NCBI GenBank assembly: GCA_905147135.1
Contig: LR990061.1
Coordinates: forward strand, 3,510,026-3,574,025
DNA from: Blastobasis lacticolella
Lineage: Eukaryota > Arthropoda > Insecta > Lepidoptera > Blastobasidae
Direction: 5' to 3'
Length of the DNA: 64,000 bases
Positions 35,830 through 46,359 of this stretch are shown here, piece after piece (the first letter of the stretch is position 1; each line of letters opens with the position of its first letter). The position numbers and the translations under genes were made by a program. Under the pieces are notes generated by a model. The model was not told the origin of the DNA, ran no database searches, and saw nothing but the letters and a program-made list of their open reading frames with translations.

Positions 35830-35955
35830 TTCGTCAGCCGAAAGATACCCACTGCTGGGCATAGGCCAGAGAGATCTCCACAAGTCCTGTGAAATCCGCA
35901 TCGAGCTAGTTACTATAAACCTGCGATTTTTACCAGGTCGTCGGTCCACCTTACG
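35830..35955 (-). pseudogene. Non-LTR ORF2 C-terminal scrap
   Basis: On the - strand it reads words such as LWRSLW and KVDRRPG. The + strand carries CAGCCGAAAGATACCCACTG and GAGATCTCCACAAGTCCTGT, the reverse of a LINE end typically encoding 'RWTDDLVK ... DRxxWRSLxEAYVQQWT'. The related copy at 61,115-61,250 is better. Confidence 0.5.
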
Positions 35956-36469
35956 TAAAATTCTCTCAAGAACTTTACTGCCTTATCGAGCTGTTTTGTG
36001 ACTGTGTGCTCTGCCCGATAAACTAACTAAGTAAGTACTAAAAAGTACCTACTGTTTAACTAAAAAAGCCAGTGTGTGTGTATGTGTGTTACCGCGGTTT
36101 TGGCGTGATATCCGGCCGCCGCCACATCCGGCGGCATTGTGTGGCGGATCTAGGAATTGCCCATCCAATAATCGAAAGAATATTAACATGAACTGTGTAT
36201 AAGGATATAGGTTTTCTTACTTCTTCTTATGTATAAGAGTTTTATAGTGAATAACTTTTCGTAGTCAATTATATTCTTTATTGTATACATACTTAATTAA
36301 ATACATCAAACAAAAATGAGTAAAATGGTGAACTTATCTCTATGAGACGTTTCTACCAGCTAACCACAAATGGCATGGTAATAAATAAATAAATTAAATC
36401 CTTAGTTTGAGTCTGGATATGGAATAGCATTATTATGTATTGTATTTTGAACATTGCCTACAATAGCCG

Positions 36470-36595
36470 TTGAAATGGTTGCTACGAATAAATCGCTCTT
36501 AGCGATAAGGCCGCCCTTGTACCTAAATTGTTATAAATTGTATTTTTGCAATCTCCTTTAATTTACAATAAAGTGTTATAATAAATAAATCACCA
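36470..36595 (+). repeat. LINE 3'-end repeat, copy 3
   Basis: GCTACGAATAAATCGCTCTT, AGCGATAAGGCCGCCCTTGT and an end with ACAATAAAGTGTTATAATAA. It has the most complete tail of the three copies in the window. Confidence 0.6.
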
Positions 36596-37020
36596 TTCAC
36601 TACACTTTCATCGCACATGTGATCGGGTTTGTTACCAAGGTTAGTATGCAATATCGAGGTAAAACAATACTACTATAGTAGGACCACGATAAGTCCGAAT
36701 CGCTTTAAAAAAAAAAAAACGATTGACAGTGGTTGAAATTATAAAGTGTGGATTTGGCAATATCGATTGGATAATCTGTAATTGTCAGTCACTGCCCATT
36801 ATTATTTAGGCGATCCGCACACTGGAACGCAGCACCGTAGGGTGCAAACCGTACCGTGAACCGTAGGGTTCAGTCAAATTCTTTGTTATGACTTTTATGA
36901 ATGACGTTCTATGACGGATAAAAGACATGGCATAAGTTGCCATACAGAGATTTTTTTTTTTTTTTTTAAAGCGAACTGGACTTAGCTTGGTCTTATTATA
37001 CTACAATAAGGCCTGTCTAT

Positions 37021-37135
37021 AGGTACATCAAACGCTGGCACCGCATCCGTTCCTCTTATTTTTAGATGTCATGGACGACGGTGGCCACTTTCCATCAGGT
37101 GTGCCGTCGGTCCGTGAGCCACACTAGACAATAAA
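37021..37135 (+). pseudogene. Non-LTR 3'-end remnant
   Basis: Reads GCTGGCACCGCATCCGTTCC and GACGACGGTGGCCACTTTCC, the same end as at 25,850-25,930 (there GRHRIRSPSWTTVATFHQV). It lacks most of the coding part. Confidence 0.55.
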
Positions 37136-37297
37136 AAAAACTACCCTAACTACTACCCTACTAACCCCGATAACATGTACGATGAAAGTGATGTTTATAA
37201 AGTTAAGGTTGTTATAGATGTCTATAGGATACATTAATAATTATCATAATGAGGATACAGTGGTAACTGTTTGCCATCAGGCAGACTGTCGTTGGTA

Positions 37298-37370
37298 CAA
37301 TCAGCCGTAGAGAGAATGGACGGCTCTGCTGGTGATGCTGGGAGCTTCGATCGCTCACTACAGCTGACTG
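37298..37370. mobile_element. 73-bp hairpin MITE flanked by TA
   Basis: Ends CAATCAGCCGTAGAGAG and CTCACTACAGCTGACTG are inverted relatives. TA lies on both sides (37,296-97 and 37,371-72). The ends resemble those at 22,584-22,640. The middle (GGACGGCTCTGCTGGTGATG) is not palindromic. Confidence 0.6.
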
Positions 37371-37374
37371 TACC

Positions 37375-38060
37375 TATGCTTACTAAACCTAGGTAGCATC
37401 TCTAGCCAGAGGTAAGGTCCAGTTAAAACAGGTTGTAGAACCTATAAAATAGACACAATCATTAATATTCGAATAAATATAAAAGCGAATGTGACATGAA
37501 TAATAAGTAGGTACTTAGCCTATTCCAATTTCAATTTATTTATTGAAGGATACCTTTCTAAAAATTATCAGGTACAACATTACTTATGCATCACGTTTTG
37601 GTTTTTAATTAAGTTTATAAAATCGAGATATAAAACCTCAGCTGTTAAAGGAGCTTGCCGTAAGCATAAAAATACTCCTTGGAAAATAGATACTTGATAA
37701 AATCACAGACACAAAATTTAAAATATTAGTTTTTCTCTATTGATAAAATCACAAAGTCCATGCAAAATTCAACAAAATCTAATTTTGACTGTCTCCCTCA
37801 GTCACTGTCATGACAGCCTTCATGCTGTCAGCTGATTATTATCCCGTTGCAACTGAAAATTTCTACCACTTTTCAATATAATTAAAATCCAACATACTAT
37901 TAAAAGTTGCTAACAATTTACCTATAAGTAACACAGTCAGTTTTTCTCCCGAAGTTTTTGCAAAAAAAAACCCTCCATCACGACAAAATCAATGCAATCG
38001 TAAAGTCCAGCCACCACCAACTCCTGGAACTCCTCTACTCAGGCCAGGACCTTCAGCATC
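37375..38060. other. 5' flank of the CFAP119-like gene
   Basis: About 680 bp upstream of the first ATG, with no repeat that I recognise. From about 37,960 the sequence turns from AT-rich to a C-rich leader (CCAGCCACCACCAACTCCTG), compatible with a 5' UTR. No clear TATA box. Confidence 0.35.
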
Positions 38061-38190
38061 ATGTCGTCTCGCCGTGTGGAGAAAGCTCATACTGAGCTGC
38101 TGCGCAAGCTCATATCAGACTCGGGACTGGTCTGCGACAGACCCTCGGCTGCTACTCCCGAGTCTGGGTTATCGGAGGAGATGGTAGAAG
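38061..38190 (+). CDS. CFAP119/C1a-32-like axonemal protein, exon 1
   Basis: Starts at ATG 38,061 (MSSRRVEKAHTELLRKLI...) and ends at ATGGTAGAAG|GTTAGA, phase 1. Joined with the later exons it gives about 430 residues. The middle and C-terminal parts resemble, from memory, the CLAMP domain (Pfam 'flagellar C1a complex subunit C1a-32', vertebrate CFAP119/CCDC189): two blocks of helices, then 'FTF.PEY...VELSMEYIGL'. Proteins of this family sit in the C1a projection of the central-pair apparatus of motile cilia and flagella. In a moth or butterfly that would mean sperm tails. Splice phases of exons 1-2-3 and 4-5-6-7-8 agree; the 3-to-4 junction does not. The exon structure is strong. The family name is an inference. 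Confidence 0.7.
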
Positions 38191-39138
38191 GTTAGACAAG
38201 ACCCTCTATTTAGCAATCTCGCGCTTGTGTTATTGAGTTCCTGAGGATCTATTTTAGTATCGTTCGCCTCGATTCCAACGTTTTCAATTTTGATATTCGT
38301 CATTAAAAATTTTATATTTTAAAAATCACATTAGCAACACCGAAAGAGTACGGTTCGCAAATAGCATGAAAAACCATCATCAAGCATGAAAATTTCAAAT
38401 TTCTCATGCTGAAAATAAAAATTGAAAGCCGTTCGAATAGAGGCGAGCGATTCAAAATAGGGCCCAGTTTGAAGGATAAGGCAGCCAGTGTAATTTAATT
38501 ACATACAAGAGACGTGGCTTAGTTATCATGGTGTCAACACCACATAAATATAACACAAACACCAATAAAATAAAGTTATTCATATTTTATTTTATGGAAG
38601 AAATCAGTTGATCTAAGTGTAGCTAGTAGAGATACATTGGTAGGGATAAGTGTACCTATATATTTTTTTAAATGAATATCTATAGTCTTACATTTGACCT
38701 CAACACAGCTGATGGAAAGCGACGATGAGGTCGAAGATGTTTGCTTAACCGTTGCTGCGAAGTAGATAATATATCTTGGTTCAGGCAATACTTACTTATA
38801 AAGTGATAATGTAATCTGTAGTAAAACTGATAATAATCTGGTCAGATTCTCCTGTTAACAGGGTCACGGAGGGCAGTTGGCAGTTGCTCCACTGTAATTA
38901 CTTACTTGATCTGGGAAATTCTGGACCTTGGTCGCGGCGAACCCCGGGCTTTTGAGCGCGAGAGCACAACGCCATGATGACCAGTTGATTTTAGTGTAGA
39001 GATTAGGGGTCGCAAACCGGGATCCCGGAAAAGAATATGCCTTCACAATACCGGTATTCATTTTACAAAAACCGGGAGTTTTTCGGTATTCAGTTAAAAT
39101 AAAATTATACATATACTACTTTGCACTATTAGAATCAA

Positions 39139-39386
39139 TTTTTTTTTTTTTTTTTTATGTCATACGATAGGCAAACAGGCAAGCGGGCCACCTGATGGAA
39201 AGTGGTCACCACTGCCTATAGACATTAGCAACACCAAGAGTATCGCTAATGCGTTGCCCACCTCTATAACACGTTGCTCTGGCAGCAAAAAGCAAATGCC
39301 ACTCCACTGCCAAAGCCACGGTTCCCCAAATCCCCACCCCATGGAGCACTGGAAACCTTACTCACCGGCAGAAACACAATACTATT
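39139..39386 (-). mobile_element. Dispersed repeat G (poly(T)-bounded), nested in the hAT element
   Basis: Starts with an 18-base T-run and ATGTCATACGATAGGCAAAC, then GCGGGCCACCTGATGGAAAG, AGTATCGCTAATGCGTTGCC, CCACTCCACTGCCAAAGCCA and CTTACTCACCGGCAG. By eye it differs from the inverted copy at 62,952-63,202 at only three positions, so both are recent. Non-coding. Confidence 0.8.
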
Positions 39387-39563
39387 CTAATCACCATCTA
39401 GCTAGACTAACAAAACGCATAATAGTTTTCTTCAATATCATTTTTTCAAATATTAATAGCAAAAGAAAAGACTTACCTATCGATGGGGGATCTATAATAG
39501 GTAAAATGAAAATTAGATTTTTCTTCTAGAAAATAACCTTTCAAATGAAATCCTCTAACTATT

Positions 39564-40985
39564 TAAATTAAATTAAATTAAAAATCATTTATTTCAGACA
39601 ATGTCCATACATTTAGGTCAATAATAGGTAGTTTAAATATATATTAATGTCATAGTGTAAAATAAATGTCAAATTCAAAATAATCATAAAACAATTAAAG
39701 ATACATAATGTCAACTAAAAATTAAACATTAGATAAAATAAAATTGAATGAAAATAAAAATAAATTGAATGTAAATAAACATAAATTGTTATTGATCATA
39801 ATAAATAATATTAACATAAAAAATTCATTAAATTTTATTTGATGAAAGGCAATGAGCTGGCATGCAGTCTCATCCACCTCTCCATCATAGGGGAGTCCCA
39901 CCGCCCGGCGAATGCGTTCACGATGCTGTTAGTGCTGTTTTTGAGGCGGTTCAGCAGCGAGGCGCTCCGTTTTCTAATGATGGCGTAGAAATCATCTGTT
40001 TGCGCCTGCGTGAACATCGTGGAAGCGCTGCAGAACCGCGGCAGCCCCATCAGCACCCTGAACGCATTGTTGTACTGGACGCGCAGGTCGCTGTATGCCC
40101 GCTCAGTGTAACGGCTCCATAGGCTGCACGTGTAAAACGACTGACAGTACGATTTAAATAAAGTTACTTTTACTGGGACAGTACAACGTGCAAACCTACG
40201 TGCGAGCATGTTACACCGCACAGACAGCGACCTGCGCTCCCTCTCGACGTCTTCATTGTCACATAGGTCCTCCGTGACCCAGTGACCCAGATACTTGAAC
40301 TTGATTACCCTATTTAACGTTGCACCACAGAGCGTGATTGGTGATGCAGAGGAGTAGGTTTTAGTGCCTGCTTTAAAAATCATGTACTCACTCTTCGTAG
40401 GGTTGTATCTGAGCCCATGGGCCCCAGCATACGACTCACAGATGCGAAGGAGCTTGCGCAACCCCCCGATCGACGGACTCAACAGCACCATATCGTCCGC
40501 ATAACTGATGTTATTAACGGACACCCCACCTATCGAACAACCGACATTGGTGCTGGTGAGTTCGCCGATCAGCTGGTTCACGTACAGGTTGAAGAGCCGG
40601 GGCGAGCTCAACCCCCCCTGCCGCACCCCGCACTCCAGCCTATACGCGTCCGAGTGCGCTCCCGCCCACCGCACGCTGTTCATCTGGTGACTGTACCAAT
40701 ACCTAAACAATGACACTATCTCGCCCGACAGCTGCGTCTCCTTGTGCAACTTGCTCCACAGCTTGTCATAATTTACTAAATCAAAAGCCTTGGAAAGATC
40801 TAAATAGCAAGCATACACAGGAGTTTTCCTAGCCGTGTAGTACTGGACAGTCTGCTTGAGACAGAGGATAGCACTTTCAGTTGATAAGCCAGGCGTAAAG
40901 CCAAATTGAGCATCATTTAAATGTAAGTGTTTTTCCAGCTGTTGATCGAGCAGTCTGATTTAAGTCTGTCTATGAGTTTTATGCA
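39564..40985 (-). mobile_element. 5'-truncated Rex1-like LINE, nested in the hAT element
   Basis: The 3' end is an (AAATT)n run at about 39,564-39,580, preceded on the - strand by GTCTGAAATAAATGATT. The larger Rex1-clade element at 55.3-59.0 kb also carries TGTGTCTGAAATAAAG near its 3' end. Only the C-terminal half of ORF2 remains. 5' truncation is usual for target-primed insertion. Confidence 0.85.
39835..40985 (-). pseudogene. Rex1-clade reverse transcriptase, C-terminal half
   Basis: A long open frame runs to the stop at 39,835. RT motif A is CYLDLSKAFDLVNYDKLW, motif B GVRQGGLSSPRLFNLYV, motif C ISYADDMVLLSPS. They are followed by FKYLGHWVTEDL and NMLARRFARC, segments typical of the Rex1/Babar group. 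Upstream DAQFGFTPGLSTESAILCL is in frame. Near 40,955 the frame breaks (IDRL then RLLDQQLEK in another frame). The endonuclease and N-terminal RT are missing. It is clearly another subfamily than the 55-58 kb element, because many residues differ. Confidence 0.9.
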
Positions 40986-41547
40986 ATAAAGAATATAATA
41001 ATTAAAATATTATAATAAATTACTATCAACTTCTTTAACTTTCGAAAATACCGGGATCCCGGTATTGGCCTCATGGTAATACCGAAAATCCCGGTTTTGA
41101 AAATATATACCGGTATTGCGACCCCCAGTAGAGATACATTGCCATTAATGTACCTACCTCGCGAGAATCGATCTCGACAGCATTTGCGTATGTACCCTTC
41201 AAATTCGAACTATCATAAGGTTCAGGCACTACCTACTTATATACGTAGGCTATTCTGCAGAAAATTCTCTGATTTCAATGATTGAAATTGTTACTTTTGC
41301 GATTACGTATGATCGATTTAATAGTTTCAGTTTATTGCTATGGAATTTTGTTAGCAACAGAACCCTTCCAAACGATGATACAGAGTCGCAAAAGCAACAA
41401 TTTCAATCATTGAAATAAGATAATTGTTTGCAACAGAGTTACGCATTAGCCTACTGATCACCACTACTTATAACAGACTAAAATCAGCACACCTAGTTTA
41501 ACTGTCCTATTTCAAAACAAATCAAACACTGCCCTTCTACAAACCAG

Positions 41548-41801
41548 AGGAAGATTACGCGGAAGACGAGCAGTCAAATCCAGAATCAGCTACGGGTGAT
41601 GAAGCGGGCAAAGAGGAGACGAAGGAAGAAGAAGTCACATTCGCATTCCCCACTCCCTCTCTACGGAGGGTACTGCCGGACCGCGTGAGGGATATTGAGG
41701 CCCATAATAGAATCCATGTGCTACCTGAAGAGTTCAACTTTTTGATCGATCCTGCCTTGATACCGAAGATTGCTACTACCGCGCCGCAGAGGTATATACA
41801 G
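41548..41801 (+). CDS. CFAP119-like gene, exon 2
   Basis: Acceptor TCTACAAACCAG|AGG, donor ATACAG|GTACGG. Phase 1 in (G|AG gives Glu) and phase 0 out. The first half is strongly acidic (EEDYAEDEQSNPES, KEETKEEEV), then VTFAFPTPSLRRVLPDRVRD and the hydrophobic VLPEEFNFLIDPALIPKI. The acidic linker is likely disordered. Confidence 0.85.
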
Positions 41802-41944
41802 GTACGGATCTGATTTTTTTTTTATGAACCTTGAGTGTCCTACTGCAGGGCAAAGGCCTCTAGCAACAAATAGGTCTAAGTGGAAAAGTGGAAAAGTATA
41901 AATAAATATGCTTGGTCAAATTCACACCGCGCCAAAGTAAGAAA

Positions 41945-42118
41945 GTGAGTATGTATAATAGTTTATCAGTTAGATAACTGATAAACTATTATACATACTA
42001 CACCCAGACCAGTAACAGAAATTAAAATTCATGATTTCAATTTCTGCTCGGCCGGGAAACGAAGGCGGGACCTCTGCGTGGCAACCTGCATGTTAATCAA
42101 CTGAACCACTAAGATCGT
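41945..42118 (-). repeat. SINE family B copy with a perfect palindrome at its end
   Basis: GGTAACAGAAATTAAAATTC-like body (here CCAGTAACAGAAATTAAAAT), then TTTCTGCTCGGCCGGGAAAC and GGGACCTCTGCGTGGCAACC, the reverse of SINE B. The distal end passes into a 25-bp perfect inverted repeat (41,948-41,999). It lies in the intron between exons 2 and 3. Confidence 0.7.
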
Positions 42119-42170
42119 CAAAAGTACATTAATATGAAATTGTATACTTACCTATTTATAAATATAACAG

Positions 42171-42285
42171 ATACTGGGGGAGCTTGTCGGCTGTGAGGAT
42201 TACGCGACCAGCCTGGCAGAGTTCTGGTTCCTGGACACGATGGCCAACCTGCTGCGGCGAGCCCAGGCCGATGACTTGGATCGAC
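42171..42285 (+). CDS. CFAP119-like gene, exon 3
   Basis: Acceptor AAATATAACAG|ATACTGG, donor GATCGAC|GTGAGT (consensus). Phase 0 in, phase 1 out. It codes ILGELVGCEDYATSLAEFWF and DTMANLLRRAQADDLDR, an amphipathic helical segment with a conserved-looking aromatic pair (FWF). The outgoing phase does not fit the best acceptor of the next visible exon. Confidence 0.85.
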
Positions 42286-42639
42286 GTGAGTCCTATTTTA
42301 ATTTGGGAGTGTAGCTTGGACGCTCTCCGATCAGGTGGAGTGACGAAAGATGGGGGGGGATATGCTCAGCAGGAGAATGATGATGATGATACTCCTTAGT
42401 TTTGATGAGACTTGACTGGAAGCAACGGTAGTTTTACTTTCCTTCAAATGTTCGTATGGATAGCCCGTAATAGAGTGCTGTTAAATTTTAGCTCCCTGTA
42501 AGATATGGAGGACTTTGTCACCAATAATCTGCATGCATCTACAACAATATTTACATTCAACTAAACCACTGTTGCCCATTTTACTGCTGTTGTCCTATGT
42601 ATGTGTATGTCCTAGTAGCCTCCTTGTGTGTCTGTCAGC

Positions 42640-42800
42640 GTAATATATATCCTGTGGGTGTCGTGAAGGCCACTACCCAACCAGAAAATAAGAAGCAACC
42701 TTTTTTGTTGTTTATGTAGGTCTTTAAATTAAACATAGCGATCCCAACCCGCCTGCCAAACGTGAAGATTATGGCAATGCCCTCGTCTAATATAGTTCTA
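42640..42800 (+). repeat. GTGGTGTCC repeat fragment
   Basis: CCTGTGGGTGTCGTGAAGGC and GCGATCCCAACCCGCCTGCC then GTGAAGATTATGGCAATGCC, the middle part of the repeat at 21,642-21,895. Its TGATGA tail is missing. Confidence 0.45.
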
Positions 42801-43420
42801 TCTCAAGTTCAATCAATCTAACTCAAGTTCAACAGTTGAATATTTTGGCCGCTGTTGATGTGTGTGTGTATTTTTTTATTGCCTAGACTCTAGGCTCTAG
42901 AGAGTCCTAGGAATAATCCAATGGTTGGAAAGCGGTCACCATCTTTCAGGACAACAGAAACTTTAGGGGAGCGGAATCGGTGTCGGCCTATGGCCTTTAA
43001 ACACGCCTTTAAGAACCCCAAGTTCCACATCTAGCACGTGCGCGGTTTAGCCAACCTGGTTGGATATTAAGTAGGTACCTAATTAAATGTGGACGATATC
43101 TATCCCATCATCGGAGGATACCTACGGTGGCGGAAAAGTGAAGGGAAACCAAACTAAACAGTTTTTTGGAACTTTCTCCGTTGTTTCTTCGGGAAGTGTA
43201 ATAGATTCAACGCGACTCGAACCAGGGGATCGACGACAATGCGAATAGCCCAGCGTTGGAGGTAACCAACTGGGTGTACCGGACCATAGGTGCGAACAGT
43301 AAAAAGGTACTCCTTATGAGGAAGAGCTTGTGCTTTGTCATTTTAAAAAAAGTGTTGGGGCCATATAAAACTAAGAGGGATGGTGAAATTGTGTATTATT
43401 ATTCTACCTATTATCACAAG

Positions 43421-43567
43421 GCCTCCAGATGCAAGCCGGACCAACCTTTCGATTTTTATACTTTGATAGCAACTCAAGCGATGCTGATCCTGTGGTTCTG
43501 CGAGTGGATGAAAGAGATGCAACACTTCGACGCCGCTAATCGGCAGCGGATGATGAAGAGGTTCAAG
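43421..43567 (+). CDS. CFAP119-like gene, exon 4 (start uncertain)
   Basis: Donor TTCAAG|GTCTGT, phase 0 out. Codes PDQPFDFYTLIATQAMLILW, then FCEWMKEMQHFDAANRQRMM and KRFK. In the CLAMP family a 'LL.LY/W..... F....' helix pair lies at this place. The shown start uses the acceptor TTATCACAAG|GCC (phase 0). That leaves one unpaired base from exon 3, so either a short exon of length 3n+2 between 42,286 and 43,420 was missed, or another acceptor is used. Confidence 0.75.
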
Positions 43568-43974
43568 GTCTGTTTTCAGAGATCTTTCAGGTTCTAATTA
43601 ATTCTAGAAAAGGCTGAGGTACAGACCGACCTCCGGCAGTCTCCTCAGGTTTGACACAGTTGTACCGCCGGCGGCGGCTAAAACAGCAATTAAAGCCATG
43701 GTCTTTGTATCAGCGTGTCATCGAATAAAGATTATTTCTTTCTTCTTTCACCAGCCTTCGAGTGACGTGCCCTCCGTTTTTTTATGTATATTTGTAGACA
43801 TACCAGGCAAGCGGGCCACCTGATTTTGAGTGGTCACTCTGCCTAAGAATATTAGACAAACAACTTTGTTTGGCTCAAAGCCATATCCAAAAGACAAAAA
43901 AATTAAATTTACAGAAATGGAAAGTAGGGCAATGCGACGTCGGACCAAACTTTTTAATTTTATATTTATTTAGA

Positions 43975-44095
43975 CTCCAGGCATTTGACCGCCATCTCAC
44001 CTGATGGTAAGTGAGGACGCGGCCGAAGATGGAGCATGCCTGTCTAGGAACAGCCTATTCACTCTAGCCTTGAAGGCGTCCAGATTCCAGTCCAG
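43975..44095 (+). repeat. GACCGCCATCTCACC repeat copy in intron 4
   Basis: GCATTTGACCGCCATCTCAC, GCCGAAGATGGAGCATGCCT and AACAGCCTATTCACTCTAGC. A scrap of the ATGGAAAGTGGTC family (AAGCGGGCCACCTGATTTTG) lies just upstream near 43,810. Confidence 0.6.
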
Positions 44096-44297
44096 ATAGA
44101 AACTGGACCAACCTCAGAAAGGTAGCAGCTAGAAGCCAGCAGTGGATATTAGTGACACCAATGCGTTGCGAACCTCTATAACCATGGGACACGTTATGCT
44201 ATGCTCCCTCCACTGTCAAAGCCATGGTTCCCCATGAAATATTCCCCCCTTCCACCGCCCTAGTGCACCTACTTATCTAATGTATGGCTATGTTCAG

Positions 44298-44440
44298 GAT
44301 ATAATGCTGACGGCAGCCGGAGTCATCAACGAAGATTGGCACATGCCGCGGGTCCCTAGCCCAGGAGAGGTGGGCATCTATTACAAGGCAGCCGAGGACA
44401 AGCCTGACGGAAATATATACCTTAGCGGGGAACAAAGGAG
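44298..44440 (+). CDS. CFAP119-like gene, exon 5
   Basis: Acceptor GGCTATGTTCAG|GAT, donor AAAGGAG|GTTGGT. Phase 0 in, phase 2 out. Codes DIMLTAAGVINEDWHMPRVP, then SPGEVGIYYKAAEDKPDGNI and YLSGEQR. I chose this donor over the GTAACT four bases later because AG|T then gives Ser and keeps the frame of exon 6. Confidence 0.85.
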
Positions 44441-44899
44441 GTTGGTAACTTTATTGAATAATAGTATTAGTAAAATAAAGTCAAAATTTATTTATTGCGT
44501 AGAACAAAACATATCTCTTTCAATCGTGTTAAAGAGGAGGGGGGTTGGAAAGTAGGAAGGCAACACACAGTGACATGTTGGCCGCCCCATGGCTGCAGCA
44601 CACCCGCCCCCCGCCGACAACGGCCGGACCGTGTCTGACAATACCAGACAGAGCCGGTCAGTGCCCGACAATGCCAAGCAGAGCTGGTCCGCGCCCGCCA
44701 TAATATATAAGAACCTATACTATACTTAAAAGAACTTTAAATTAGACTATGAGGGCACCGTAGGTTATCCTTCCTCATTGAGTACAAGAAAAAATACACT
44801 TTGTAGCGATAGTGGAGGTTTAGGAGACTCACAAAACTTTGGTATACCCGTGCACAACCTGGCACTAAAAAAAGGAAGGGGAGTCCCTTAGTTTGTGGG

Positions 44900-45087
44900 T
44901 GTCCTCTATCGTGACCACTTTCCATCAGGTAGACCTATACGACTGTCTACGCGTATTCTTTGATAATTTCTTCATTTACAGTAACAGGAAGTCACGGATG
45001 TCCTCTATCGGTGACCACTTTCCATCAGGTTGACCGTATTGCTAGACGATTTCTTCATTTACAGTAACAGCAAGTCGCAAGGTAGCG
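44900..45087 (+). repeat. Tandem duplication around the exon 6 acceptor
   Basis: Two units with a period of about 100 bp. Each holds TCCTCTATCG(G)TGACCACTTTCC, a CATCAGGT stretch and TTCTTCATTTACAGTAACAG, including the splice acceptor and the first bases of the exon. The first copy's acceptor (exon would begin at 44,982) leads to a TGA within 20 codons; the second (45,065) opens the real exon. Confidence 0.8.
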
Positions 45088-45163
45088 GTGAGAAGCCCCC
45101 AGAGTGCCAGTTCCAATGCTCGCTGCTGGACCTCACCAAGATTCTTCACTACATTTACGATTT
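45065..45163 (+). CDS. CFAP119-like gene, exon 6
   Basis: Acceptor CTTCATTTACAG|TAACAG, donor TACGATTT|GTTAGT. Phase 2 in and out. Codes NSKSQGSGEKPPECQFQCSL then LDLTKILHYIYD. 'CSLLDLTKILHYI' aligns, from memory, with the 'F....F...E...I..Y' helix of CFAP119 relatives. Confidence 0.85.
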
Positions 45164-45420
45164 GTTAGTACCTACCTCCTTATCTAGTTAACACCTCCGC
45201 TGATGTGGTGGTGGCTCAAATCCAGAAAGACACTGTTGCTCTTGATGATGCGCTTATTACATTTGACTAAATTCAGAAGCAAAAAGCGTGAGAGCATTCC
45301 ACATTTCACTTTAATTTGCTTACGTACGTAGGAGGTATGCGTGGTCAGTGTTTCTGAGACCTCTAGCCTCGTTTTCTCAATACTCGTCAGCCGATCTTAA
45401 CATCCATTTGTCGGTGACAG

Positions 45421-45640
45421 ATTCAGCACGGACTACCAATACGACTTGATTCGCTCGGTATTCACCTTCTCGCCCGAGTACGTGCTGATAGACGCACCCT
45501 GCCAGCAGCAGAACCCAAAGAAACTCTACCAGGTGGTCAAGACCAAGGGGAAGAGCGCTAAGTCACCGAAGAAGGACAAGCCAAAGAAAGGGAAGAAGTC
45601 CGACGTTGAACTCTCTATGGAGTACATTGGGTTGATGGCG
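45421..45640 (+). CDS. CFAP119-like gene, exon 7
   Basis: Acceptor TGTCGGTGACAG|ATTC, donor ATGGCG|GTAAGA (consensus). Phase 2 in, phase 0 out. Codes FSTDYQYDLIRSVFTFSPEY, then a Lys-rich insert (KSAKSPKKDKPKKGKKS) and VELSMEYIGLMA. In the family as I recall it, the 'VFTP' and 'LDLSLTYMG' motifs are adjacent; here about 40 residues, half of them basic, separate them. Confidence 0.9.
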
Positions 45641-46359
45641 GTAAGACCGATTTTTTGTTTTATTTTTTGGTAGCCTGTAGGCCGTTCTTTTTTTTTATAT
45701 AAGTTCGCAAACAGTAAGGTGGCAAACAAGCTTACGGCCTGCCTGATATTCATATTCATTTATTCGTAGTAATAATCATACATCGTCATTTAAAATAGTT
45801 TCATGAATTGAATTAAGTACTAATAGTTGATGTCAATGTTAAAAAACAATTAATTCAATAGTATTAAATTATCATGATTCAAAATCGTCAAGAATTAAAT
45901 TAGTATTATAATACAAATAATAATTAAGTAAAATGTTAAATTAAATAATTATAAGAAAAATACAAAATGCTTCAAACATGTCAAATATAAAATAGTAAGC
46001 AGTCACCGCAGCCTATGGACGTTTGCATAGGTATCAGCCTATCTATATCTATGGCTTTGTGAATCTGTGTATCTGTCTGTGGCATCGTACCTCGCGAACG
46101 AATGGACCGATGTGGATGTGGTTTTCTGTATTTGAAAGCCAGTTTAATTGGGATGGTTCGTAGCTTTGTTTTAATAAAAGTTCAGTAGTATAGAAAATAT
46201 TTGAGCATATGTAAACTTAGTCGGGGGTCATCTGACTTTTCTGTCGGTTAAGTTATTGAATACACTGAAATGACATTGGCTGAAAAAAGTGCATAAAGCT
46301 AACCAACTTTTGCCACCAGATTCTGTAACAAATTTCGCGAAAGGTGACGCCTCATTCTC

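Larger units (their letters stand above)
39004..41127. mobile_element. hAT-like DNA transposon, non-autonomous, with nested insertions
   Basis: Termini TAGGGGTCGCAAACCGG (39,004) and, on the other strand, TGGGGGTCGCAATACCGG (41,127) are inverted repeats. The octamer GTAGAGAT stands directly outside both ends (38,996-39,003 and 41,128-41,135). An 8-bp target duplication and TIRs of the type YAGGGGTCG are hallmarks of the hAT superfamily. Subterminal CCGGGATCCCGG and ACCGG motifs recur at both ends. No transposase frame is present. Inside are a T-bounded repeat (39,139-39,386) and a truncated Rex1-like LINE (39,564-40,985). It lies in intron 1 of the + strand gene. Confidence 0.88.

Noticed and set aside
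43202..43420. Upstream extension of exon 4
   Set aside because: The frame stays open, but the sequence holds a tRNA-like repeat scrap (CGACTCGAACCAGGGGATCG) and no acceptor that fits exon 3 convincingly.
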